A stretch of 64,000 bases of DNA from Gnetum montanum. Lineage: Eukaryota; Streptophyta; Gnetopsida; Gnetales; Gnetaceae. The notes beneath the pieces were generated by a model that had not been told where the DNA came from, did no database searches, and worked only from the letters and a program-made list of their open reading frames with translations. Both the position numbers and the translations under genes were made by a program. Position 1 is the first letter of the stretch. Each line of letters opens with the position of its first letter. This document shows, one piece after another, positions 54,770 through 64,000 of the stretch. The stretch covers positions 266,585-330,584 of the forward strand of contig MNCI01011084.1 of assembly GCA_015680685.1 (NCBI GenBank), written 5' to 3'.

Positions 54770-55080
54770 TGAAACCGAGCAAAAGCTTGGATCTGATGCT
54801 GTTGCTGTTGCAGGGTTTTGTGGGTCGATCCGTAACTCTGCAGATCAAACCCAGAATGGGTGATTTCTCGCTGCTGGGAATTTGCAGGACCGGAGGAGGG
54901 GAAAGTTGGAGCAGAAGAAGGGATTTTTATTATTGATTCTGGGCCGAGTGAATTCACCGAGATCTGAGAATTCGATTGTTGGGTTTCTGATTTTCTCTGT
55001 GGTTCGCCCTCTCTCCCTCCCTTGGTTGTGAGCTTCGTCTTTGATTTGGTTGTGGGGAGAGAGATTGAATCAGGGAAAAG
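54770..55080 (-). promoter_or_regulatory. SEC23 5' leader and proximal promoter region
   Basis: The minus strand upstream of the ATG is C/T-rich ('ctctctccccacaacc', 'cttcttctgctcc'), with CAG/CAA-rich sequence close to the start. No upstream ATG in this leader opens a long frame, and I could not identify a convincing TATA box, as is common for housekeeping genes. The exact transcription start is unknown. Confidence 0.4.
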
Positions 55081-56339
55081 GGGTAGTAGGTGTTATTCTT
55101 CTTGTTGTACAGGGTTTTTTTTGGGGTATGTATAGATTAAAGAAGAAAGCAGAGAGCACTTTTATGGGAAAATTGGAATGCCCTGCTATTTTGCTGCTGC
55201 TATTTGCTCTGTTATTGCATGCATGGGCTGGTATTTATCTATGGGTTTTGTGGGTGACGTACTGTTGTTGCTGCTCAGGTTTTGAACGTGCATTGTGATC
55301 CTCCTCTAGAGTTTATAAAGCCGCTGTCATTGACTGTGAGTTCTAATTTTTACACTTTCTTTTCAAGGACAGAATAGTTGAAAAATGAAAATAGTGGTGC
55401 CGGGCTTTGGAACTCTACATCCCTGCCAGGGCAGGAGAGCAACAACCGTGCCACTTCTGAAATTATGAATTTCGTATTTTAAAACTTGGGTAAACAAACT
55501 AAGGAGAGTTCCTTTCTTGGTCAACTAGTATTAATTTTTTGGTATAATGTCAAAGCAAATTTCTTCATCACGGTAAGTAGTATAAATTGGTGGACCATGT
55601 AATCATAATGAATCATATATATTGGTCGTAATTTTTTTTTTTTAATCCAAACCCTACTATTTGCTAATAAGATGCTTTTTAGTTATAGTAAATACTTTTT
55701 TTAGTCAAACCCAAAAAACATATATATTAAAAATAAAAATATAGAGTACAAAAGTAGAAAAGTATTACACAAAGGAGAAACTCCAAATTAGTCAAAAGAA
55801 AAGGCCTAACTATTTTAGGGATGTCTTTTTAGATTTTCATCCTTACAATCAATCTTGAAAAGCCTTCCCTCTAAGCTAGGAAATTGGATATTCAATTATG
55901 GCCACACAACCAAATAAGTTAGGGGCTTAAATGGTTGAGATGACATGCTTAATCCACATGTGATGTTTCTTTCATTTTAGGGTGTCAACCTAAAAAATAT
56001 ATCTATTCCAAGTTATGGATTCTATTCCAATAAACAATACTAAGTTATAAAATAGGTCTACTAAAGTTTCATGTTGGCTATCTGCCATAGGGATGCATAT
56101 AATCTTCTAATTCTAGTTTCAACAAATCCTTGAACCTTTGATGATTTGTTTATTAAGATTTGATATAGGTTGTATTGTTGGAACCCTGAAATAATTTTAA
56201 TATTGGTACACCTCAGGACCTATAGTCTAATTAGAACTTTATAACTTAGCATTGCCCACCAAAATTGAATCCATGACTTGGAGTTTTCAAATAAAGAGTC
56301 TTTACCACTAGGCTAACACCTCATTGTTTATTTGATATA
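55081..56339. other. Gene-free interval upstream of SEC23
   Basis: About 1.26 kb, AT-rich, with a few A/T homopolymer runs (for example 55631-55642). No gene, RNA gene or recognisable element seen. Confidence 0.4.
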
Positions 56340-56544
56340 GGTTGTTGATAAAACCTTTTTATAATAGGCCATGATATTGCATCTACAATATGGTATCTAC
56401 AACATTGCAACCCTACATACATCATTATTGATGCTATGTAGAGGGTCTTAGTCACCCCTATAAATACCAACACTTGGTCGCATCAACAAAAGAACTTTCA
56501 TTTCACCCTTAGCAAAATTCTTGAAGTTTGCTTTTGTAACTTAG
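56340..56544 (+). repeat. LTR-like fragment, cut by the element F LTR
   Basis: Contains 'ggccatgatattgcatc', 'cccctataaataccaacac' and 'agcaaaattcttgaag', resembling the U3-TATA-R stretch of the E LTR (minus strand of 32220-32350). It stops where the F LTR begins at 56545. Confidence 0.45.
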
Positions 56545-57321
56545 TGATGAGTGGCAAGGTACCCCTACACTCAACCATATGAATACGAGCGTCTCATGCG
56601 CAATCCAGTCGAACTCCAAGGACTAAGTGCTTACGTGCCTTAATGGAACACTTAAGGTTAATCAATCGTTGTCTTCCCAAACTTACTTGTATTGTCACGG
56701 TTGTATGGTTAAGTAAGCTTGAGGCGTATGATTTTTATATCTTTTGTCTTTTTAATGTCTTACGCTAATAGGGGAAGGTGAAGAAACTAAGTAACTAACT
56801 TTCATTAACTATTTACTAACTAAGTTCTAATTGTCCTAGCACTAGTATCCGTTCTCACTTGCCGCACACACCCTAAACCAATGCAACGCTGCTGGGATTA
56901 CCAAATGCTACTCGTTACTGGGTTACCAAGCATTACACACGTGCTTGAAGTGGTCGTACTGAATGCACTTAACTAGGAGGGTCAAGGGTTGAGAGCGAGT
57001 AATTATCTAGGAAAGCACTTAAACATTTAACAATAATTAAATCCTATTTAGCTTAGTCCATATGCTGCAAGGTTTATCAGAAAGTTCGTCTTTATTGTTG
57101 TACACAAATGTGTGCTCAGGTACAATTTGCTCAAATAAAGATCCATTCACTTTGAGACTCCTACTGTGGACACATGGAAATTATTCTAGCTCTAAAATGT
57201 TAAAATTGCTATAGTTTGGCTAAGGAACTAACTCTAGATGCCCAAAATAGGGAAAGCCGCCTCTTATTTATAGATGTTTCGGTGGGCTTCGATATCGCAT
57301 ACGCGATACCGTGGCTCATCA
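56545..57321 (-). repeat. 3' LTR of element F (TGATGAG family)
   Basis: 777 bp; the plus strand starts TGATGAGTGGCAAGG and ends CTCATCA. Minus-strand TATA 'tctataaataagagg' near 57270 and GATATCG-type U3 motif ('catacgcgatacc' side). Its right neighbour is a polypurine tract, so it is the 3' LTR of a minus-strand element. Left flank CTTAG; the matching duplication would lie outside the window. Confidence 0.85.
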
Positions 57322-57521
57322 TACCCCCATGACTGAATGAAAACTTGTCCTTGAGTTCCTTACAAAATATTGGGAAGGTATGGAATTATTGACTTGAATG
57401 ATACTAATGGTGAATGGGGTGACATGTAAACAGATCATCATTACAATACATGACAAAATTACTGTTCATGACAACAAGAGTGAACACTAAACACATTTAA
57501 CATCCAGCCTTATTTGGCAGC
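57322..57521 (-). other. 3' end of the internal region of element F
   Basis: The minus strand ends 'ttcattcagtcatgggggta' next to the LTR, a polypurine tract. The first 80 bp match the corresponding part of element B (3937-4015). Cut at 57521 by the D LTR; the rest of F would lie beyond D, outside the window. Confidence 0.65.
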
Positions 57522-58340
57522 TAATGAGTCACATTTTGGGCGACCGTGATATCACAGCCCAACCCACGATATCGCATACGTGATATCGCAGCCTGTCTCC
57601 TCATCTATAAATAAGAGGTAGACAGATGAGTTTTGGGGAGCATTAGTTTTAGAGTTAGTTTTAATTTCAGTTTTTATTTTCTCTCTCTCAACCCTTTTCC
57701 TCTCCGTGTATGCCCGCAGTGTGGTGATTGTAATTATACGGCATCCTTATTTGAGTGTGACGTACTTGGACCGCACGTGACCAGAAATAAAGATCGAGAT
57801 TACTTTATCATCGCAGCATTCACTTAGTTTAATCATTTAATTAATTGTTATTTACTGCTTTCCTAGTTAATATCTTCTCACCCTTAACTCATGTTAAAAC
57901 ACGGAATGAGTACGACTTGATTACGAGCATTTAAGTGTGACTACTTGGTAACCCAGTAGCATACCTAGGATTTGCGCTTGGTAATCCCAATGGTAGTCAT
58001 GCACAAAGTCCAAGATGTGTACGGATAATCAAGGAACAGATGCTCATCGCACTTAGGCTAGATTAGATTCTCTCACACACTCTCTCTCTCTTAGATTATT
58101 TAAGATTACTTTCCATTGCCTTTAGGAGTAGCGTTAGATTAGAAACCACATCATACACCTCACTTTGGACTAAACCATACATGACAAAGCTAATACTAGT
58201 CCAGATGGGAAGACAACGAACTGCGACCTAAGGCTAACTATCTAGATGCCACAGCTAGTCCATCTACGAAGTTTGACCGGATCACGCGTGTAACACTCGT
58301 ATTCGTATGGTTGAGTGTAGGGGTACCTCACCACTCATCA
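57522..58340 (+). repeat. 5' LTR of element D
   Basis: 819 bp, starting TAATGAG and ending CTCATCA. The U3 has 'cgtgatatcacagccc', 'cacgatatcgcatacg' and 'tgatatcgcagcc'; TATA 'tctataaataagagg' near 57605; polyadenylation signal 'agaaataaagatcg' near 57785. Followed by 'ttagcgtcgttgccaggga' (58341-58359), the primer-binding site. Confidence 0.85.
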
Positions 58341-58359
58341 TTAGCGTCGTTGCCAGGGA
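58341..58359 (+). other. Primer-binding site of element D (tRNA-Asp type)
   Basis: 'ttagcgtcgttgccaggga' adjoins the LTR end and matches TGGCGCCGTTGCCGGGGA with few changes. Confidence 0.75.
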
Positions 58360-58482
58360 TGGTGCTAGTTATCTAGATTAGTTATATCATACAAGGTCGT
58401 TGTATAAGGACTTAACGATATATCTTTTAGAAAAAAATAATTATAAAAAGTCACATATAAATTCACACACAACTTCACAACC

Positions 58483-60342
58483 ATGGCTCTCCTACAAGAT
58501 TACAATAATACCACACTTAGTGAGAAAGTTCATTGGAGAAACAATGAACTATATGATGATGAAGATTGGAGTACACAACCTGAAGTGGGGGTTTCTTATA
58601 AACATGAACGAAAGCAACATCATCTCAACGCACAAAAGCATAACTTACCTGATGACGATGAACCCCTACTGGCCACTACAAGCCTAATACAAATACAAGA
58701 GGCTATTCGAATATCACGTAGGCATCATAAAGAGAGTCATCTACCCAGGCTCGATTTAAACAACTTTTCCAAATTTTTAGGAGGCTATGACTTAGATCCG
58801 CATCAACATTTACAAGCCTTCTACGATGCCTATGCATGGAACAACATTGATAATGGTTGGTAAAAACTTAAGCTCTTTCCCATGATANGAGATAGATTTT
58901 TGACAACCCAAGAAGTAGGACAAAACATTAGACAATCAGAAAGAAAGAATGAAGGNNNNNNNNNNNNNNNNNNNNNNNNNNNNNNNNNNNNNNNNNNNNN
59001 NNNNNNNNNNNNNNNNNNNNNNNNNNNNNNNNNNNNNNNNNNNNNNNNNNNNNNNNNNNNNNNNNNNNNNNNNNNNNNNNNNNNNNNNNNNNNNNNNNNN
59101 NNNNNNNNNNNNNNNNNNNNNNNNNNNNNNNNNNNNNNNNNNNNNNNNNNNNNNNNNNNNNNNNNNNNNNNNNNNNNNNNNNNNNNNNNNNNNNNNNNNN
59201 NNNNNNNNNNNNNNNNNNNNNNNNNNNNNNNNNNNNNNNNNNNNNNNNNNNNNNNNNNNNNNNNNNNNNNNNNNNNNNNNNNNNNNNNNNNNNNNNNNNN
59301 NNNNNNNNNNNNNNNNNNNNNNNNNNNNNNNNNNNNNNNNNNNNNNNNNNNNNNNNNNNNNNNNNNNNNNNNNNNNNNNNNNNNNNNNNNNNNNNNNNNN
59401 NNNNNNNNNNNNNNNNNNNNNNNNNNNNNNNNNNNNNNNNNNNNNNNNNNNNNNNNNNNNNNNNNNNNNNNNNNNNNNNNNNNNNNNNNNNNNNNNNNNN
59501 NNNNNNNNNNNNNNNNNNNNNNNNNNNNNNNNNNNNNNNNNNNNNNNNNNNNNNNNNNNNNNNNNNNNNNNNNNNNNNNCCAGTCATGGGGGAGACCACC
59601 ACTAAACTAGAGACACCCTTTGCATCATCCGAACCCAAACACTTATCTTGTTCAACATCCTGTTTCTCCAACTGGGCCAACTCACTTTATCTCACCATAG
59701 TACCATTCTCCTCAATACTATTAGCCCATGCCTTCAACACAACCACCACCTTGTGCACCTTATACTCCTCCTAGTTTTCAACATTCTCATTTTTTCCCTC
59801 CTTCTATATCGCCACCAACTGTTCCTAAGGTGCCTGTACCATAGCAACAACCCACGAACATTACTTGTGCTACTACTTCCAACAGCAATGAGAGACCTCA
59901 ACAACATCGAAGGCGCCCCTTCTTTAGAAATGACCCTAGGAAGGGACAACACAATTCCAAGGCCACTGCACCCTCCAACTCAGCACAAGTCCAACCCTAT
60001 GGTGCACCCTTATCTTTGAACCCAATGCCTCATATAACTTCATTAGGGCCACCAACTCACACTCTAACAACAATACGACCCAATGAACACAGCCATGGAG
60101 AGCGACAACCTGATCCTTGCATTCCATCTAACGGTCCTAGATATCATTGTGGGTCAACTCGTTATCCAGGAACTACATTGTATAAATTGCCCTACTACGC
60201 TTACTATAATCAAGTGTGTGAACCCCGATGGGGTAAGTATGACCAGGCCCCAATATTTCCAACATGTAAGGATCCTCATCTTCCATTTATTAATCCTTGT
60301 CGTCCTCAACCGATTAGTTATGGGGGATATCCCCCATTTTAG
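58483..60342 (+). pseudogene. gag of element D (contains assembly gap)
   Basis: ATG at 58483, then 126 codons to a stop: acidic N-terminus (YDDEDWSTQPE), then LPRLDLNNFSKFLGGYDLDPHQHLQ in two blocks, FYDAYAWNNIDNGW, followed by KLKLFP after the stop, as in C and E. The zinc-finger region is expected inside the N run. After the gap a Pro/Ser/Thr-rich tail leads to a frame (60016-60342) ending ISYGGYPPF-stop, matching the end of C gag (WGYLPF). Because of the gap and stops the frame cannot be fully followed. Confidence 0.7.
58956..59579. other. Assembly gap (624 N)
   Basis: Continuous N run inside the gag of element D; one additional N at 58888. Open frames spanning it are meaningless. Confidence 1.
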
Positions 60343-60359
60343 CAATAAGAAGGATTAAT

Positions 60360-60475
60360 AAATACTTTTTATTTTCTTTGATTTTACAACTTTTTGTTTT
60401 TTAGTTTTTCAATTTTTCAAATTTCTTGTTTTATCTTTTTATCTTTTTGTGTTTTTGTCTTTTTTACGTTTTTTA
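60360..60475 (+). other. T-rich tract after gag, element D
   Basis: T-rich run beginning within 20 bp of the gag stop, in the same place as 17162-17250 in element C. Confidence 0.55.
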
Positions 60476-60905
60476 TAAGTAATCTCATCTATGAATAAAA
60501 CACTCATGTGGATCGTTGGTTGAGGTGTGTTCTATGTTGTCGAGTCACGAGTGATCAATTATTTGGACAGTGAGCCCATTACACCCACTCATCCATTCTA
60601 CAAATAAGAGGTTCTGTTTGAGGGTACAGTGATATTCTTGATATTTTTAAAACTTAAAATTAATTTTGTGTTCATTTTACCTAGAATGAAGAAGGATGGA
60701 CCAAGAGGGAATGATTAGGGTGTGACATCAACGGGACTTGTAGATTCTCTTTGGTGACGTCTGTGGGAGTTATCATGCAACATGGTTGTACTAAGATCCT
60801 TGTAGATCTAACAAAAAATGGGAGTAAGAGTAATCAAACGGACACTCAAAAATCCAATGCTGTTCTAGGGGGTCCCACTGGAAAGATATGCATCCATGCC
60901 TGAAG

Positions 60906-62262
60906 GTTGGCAACTTCTCTGGATTCAGTATTCAAAAAAAAAAAAAGAGAAAAAGAAAATGAAAAGAAAAGTGCCATAAAACAAAAAAATCACTCCTCCC
61001 TTGAACAAAATGCCAAGTGATCGTACGCCTTGTTGTTATGGTACTCTCATAGTTGCTCATCATGGGATGAAATAATGTGATGTCACTGATTAGAGGAATG
61101 TACTTGGTCCTGATCTTAAAACGATGGGTTAATGACACATTAATCATGCTTTTCACGCAAGATTCACTGTGTCCTGGGTTAGTTACCTCATGTCCCAATC
61201 TCTACCATCCCTTCTATACTTCGTCTCATCTCACTGTTCGTGTAATTGTAGCTCGTGTCATGTGTAACATAGAATTCTTACCTCATTCGGGTGATATTTA
61301 CATGTGTGTGTTTTGTAGAGTTAGTGCGGATTACATTTAACCCTTCTAGTGCCCATGGACACTTTAAGTGTGGTTACACAAGGGCCTTATAGGTTGAGAC
61401 CTGCTTTTGGGAGGATCCACTTGTGTAATCTTTTGTAATCTTCACTTATGACATAGCTCACACACACCATTTCTTACCCTTAGCATAATTTTTCATAATG
61501 TTCTTTCTCTACTATTATCCCTATGAATTTCAACATTCCTATGTACCATTACATAGCCTTTTTCTCCCATCCGAGGTTTTATTGATAAAATTCACACCAT
61601 CATAATTAATTGTGCCTTTTGAATTAATGGAATTACCCTAGAAACCTTCAACATGTGCCACATGTCCTTGCTTTCATATTTTATTTTCCAAAAAACCCTA
61701 AAAATTCAGTTTTTTCCCTTAGGCCTAAAACATTAATAGGCCGTGATATTGTGTACGCGATATCGTGCCCCTTTAGCCTTATAAATAGGTGACCCCCTCG
61801 CAACACTTAACATCATTTTTTTACATTCACGTGGGGGAGTTTTTCAAATTTTTCTCTACGACTTGCGAGTGTGACACCTTTGCTTTTCAACCTTGATCTC
61901 GCTCGATGGTACTCTGATTTTAATTCCGTTTGAACCTACTTGAACCCAGGGTGTTCAGCTTAGTCATGGGGGAGGGACATCTGCTGAAAAGTGCCTAAAT
62001 TTTTTGGAATTTATCATCGCCCAAAGGATATCATCTAGGGTAATTAGCTATAACACTTAGAATAATTGTGCCAAAAAAATCATTTAATCCCTAGGTATAA
62101 CGAGAAACTAAAATTGGAAACCACCTAAGTTACAAGACTCATTATTACAATTTTTCAGGTAATGTCACATGTGATAACATAAGATCATTAATTAAGGCAA
62201 GCAGTAAGGTATAACTTAACTTTAAAAACAACCTTACTAACGCTTGGCCCGTGTGATTGCAG
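60906..62262 (+). other. Putative intron upstream of ORF2, element D
   Basis: 1357 bp from 'ccatgcctgaag|GT' (GT 60906-60907) to 'gtgtgattgcag|ATG' (AG 62261-62262). A strong branch-point-like 'ccttactaacg' lies at 62232-62242, about 20-30 bp before the acceptor. Same donor and acceptor as B and C. Confidence 0.5.
61735..61800 (+). promoter_or_regulatory. Internal U3-like module with TATA box, element D
   Basis: 'ggccgtgatattgtg', 'tacgcgatatcgtgcccc' and TATAAATA (61780-61787) recapitulate the D LTR (57540-57615: 'gaccgtgatatcaca', 'cacgatatcgcatacg', 'tctataaataagagg'). The TATA box is 483 bp before the ORF2 ATG. A polypurine-like 'agtcatgggggaggg' follows at about 61963. Confidence 0.55.
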
Positions 62263-64000
62263 ATGGCCCTGAAACGTGGACAACAGGAAGGTCCTACTCA
62301 AGGTGTAAGCAAACGATCTCAAAGAGGTGGAAGACAAGATCCTGCTGGACAACATACAGAATAGGAGGAGCAATCATTTGGTATTCATCAAGAGGACCCT
62401 CCTACTGTACAGTCTGGGCAGGTAGAAGGAGGAGTTGCTGCAGTGCCTGAACAGGGACAACATCTCACGTTGCCCCAAGATTGTGTTCATGCCATCCATG
62501 AAAAGTCCACATTCGCTGCGGTGATTGTGGAATTGAACTTCAAATCTTTTGCAAAGTTTTCTCTTGAGGCTATTAGGGATCACCTCAAAGGACCTCCCTT
62601 ATGGCCTACCCTCGCTAAAAGTGGTGCCTGGTACCTAGGAGAGACGTACCAATTCTAGCACAATAGGGAGCAAGGCACCACTATCAATATTTGTGGCGTA
62701 ACAGTTGATTTCTCTGCACAGGCCATTTCAAAAGTGTTAAACCTTCCAAATATAGGGCCCAAAGTTGCTCAGTTATCCACCCATTCAAACCTTGATGTGC
62801 GACGGGATTAGTTGGAAAGGGCTTATGGTAGAGATAAAACATTTGGTGAATTGATGAAGGAAGAGAGGATTTACTTCAAAATTGGAACATATCACCTCTT
62901 CCCCATGAAGGGCTTAAAAATAATATCAACATATGTGACTAGAGGATGTGCAGTGCTAATGGGAAAGGTTGATGCTAACTTGCCCCATCTATATTTAACG
63001 GAGATCCTGAGGAGGTTCGAGGAATGAAAGATAGGGAAAATGGCGTTGCCTTTCCCTTGTCTTATCAGAAAGCTTTGCCGATGTGCTAGTATCTGGGGGT
63101 ACACCAATGATGTCCTCCGAAAAGCCCAGATTGCTTCATATGCTGAATTGTTAAAGTCTCCAACTCTAAGGAAAATCACTGGCGAGACGCTGGGACCAAA
63201 AGAAGAAGAAGAACAGACAGCTGGACCAACTGCAACTCAACTTGCAGGACCTAGCCAACCTCCAAGCATTGGTCCTAGCCAAAAACAAGAAGCAGGGCCT
63301 AACATAGGCTAGGATTAGCAGCCGCCATAAGACTATAGACCATCAATGAGCCATCTCAGGGCCATCGCTGAGATAGTCAGTTGGGGAAGTCGTGATGATG
63401 CAAACCTCTTCCGCGTCATTGATGATGCCATTCAGCCTACTGTTTTGTTGGATCACACAAGGGACGAAGTGTCTATTCACACAGGAGGAGGGGAAAGTAG
63501 ATGGTCACAACAGATATAAGGAAATATGACATCTTTTCAAGAGCAGTTAAAGACTGGTGAAGGGGCCTCTGTGGTAGTCATACAACACCAGAATGCCGTG
63601 AGAGCTACAGAAGTGGTCGCAGACCACATCAAAGAATCATTCAATGTACTTGTTATGCCATCAGCAGATCTCACAGGAGCATAGGATGCTCAAACTTTGG
63701 CCAAAACCTCAATGACTCTTGTGGAACATGAGGATGTGTTTGATCGATTGTTCCAAACAAGGCAAATAATGACATCCCTGTTTGACATCCCTCAGGATGT
63801 TGCAACTATTCAGTCAGACCTCATTTCCATGAAGGGGAAGCTAGTCTTAACAGAAGTGAGGGTTGAGCATGTGGAAGTAGAAGTGCAGAAACTATAAGAA
63901 CAGCTTGTGGTCCTACAGGCAGCACAACGGGACCCTCTGCAATTCGTTCCTGCAGACTAGCTAGATAATTTCAAAACTAAGCAACTAACCAAGCTAATAG
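62263..64000 (+). pseudogene. ORF2 (plant transposon protein-like) of element D, 5' part
   Basis: From ATG 62263 to the window edge. One continuous frame is preserved but interrupted by stops. Domain matches to C: WYLGETYQF, FKIGTYHLFPMKGLK, LMGKVDANLPHLYLTEILRRFEE, LPFPCLIRKLC, YTNDVLRKAQIASYAELL; then a Glu/Gln/Pro-rich linker, TSFQEQLKTGEGASVVV and VFDRLFQTRQIMTSLFDIP. Three stops sit exactly where C has TGG: TAG at 62656, 62809 and 63682. Others replace likely CAG/CAA codons. This indicates decay by C-to-T change, not programmed termination. Confidence 0.75.

Larger units (their letters stand above)
57522..64000 (+). mobile_element. Non-autonomous Gypsy-type element D (gag + ORF2), right-truncated by window
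   Basis: 5' LTR, tRNA-Asp-type primer-binding site, gag (58483-60342, with an assembly gap), T-rich tract, putative intron with internal U3-like module, and ORF2 running off the window. Same plan as C and again no pol between the gag stop and ORF2. The gap (624 bp) lies within gag and is too short to hide a pol gene unless the gap size is wrong. Confidence 0.8.

Noticed and set aside
58882-59680. Open frames of about 220-250 codons on both strands
   Set aside because: They consist of the N run at 58956-59579 and are artefacts of the gap.
62263-64000. In-frame TAG codons in ORF2 as programmed readthrough or altered code
   Set aside because: They fall at TGG or probable CAG positions relative to a sister copy and differ between copies, which fits point-mutation decay better.

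Overview
The window looks like plant nuclear DNA, probably from a seed plant with a sizeable, transposon-rich genome. It is AT-rich, contains one conserved intron-containing housekeeping gene, and is otherwise filled with decayed Gypsy and Copia LTR retrotransposons plus one L1-type LINE. The species cannot be named from the sequence. A 624-base run of N (58956-59579) is an assembly gap.

Layout. Positions 1-32392 are a nest of related Gypsy-type elements whose LTRs begin TGATGAG and end CTCATCA. Element E (minus strand, 5' LTR 31535-32392, running off the left edge) is interrupted by a solo LTR (1908-2718) and by element B (minus, 3003-26663, target duplication CTATG). B is interrupted by element C (plus, 10294-22873, target duplication CCTAC), which cuts B's integrase zinc-binding domain in two. 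C carries a further insertion of about 3.5 kb with an unrelated Gypsy gag. Positions 32393-38671 hold two degenerate Copia fragments on the minus strand, with a second solo LTR (36288-37098, target duplication ATGAG). Positions 38672-44341 are a minus-strand LINE. After about 2 kb without genes comes SEC23 (46445-54769, minus, 13 coding exons, predicted 770 aa), the only host gene I can support. From 56340 to the right edge is a second nest of the same Gypsy family: the 3' LTR and tail of element F (minus), then element D (plus, from 57522 and running off the right edge).

The TGATGAG family is the interesting part. Elements B, C, D and E all carry, in the position of an envelope-like gene just before the 3' LTR, the same large accessory reading frame (ORF2). 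It has an N-terminal domain resembling the 'putative plant transposon protein' family and a long coiled-coil-like C-terminal half. B encodes gag, protease, RT, RNase H, integrase and ORF2. C and D have gag and ORF2 with no detectable pol between them, so they look like a non-autonomous partner family that kept ORF2. In all four copies the ORF2 ATG directly follows an intron-acceptor-like sequence (gtgattacag|ATG), and a conserved donor-like CCTGAAG|GT lies about 1.3-1.45 kb upstream. Inside that putative intron, about 0.47-0.6 kb before the ATG, each element has a TATA-containing module resembling the U3 of its own LTR, although the U3 motifs differ between elements. This suggests a second, internal LTR-like promoter for ORF2. 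All copies are old and carry many frame-preserving stops, several demonstrably C-to-T type.
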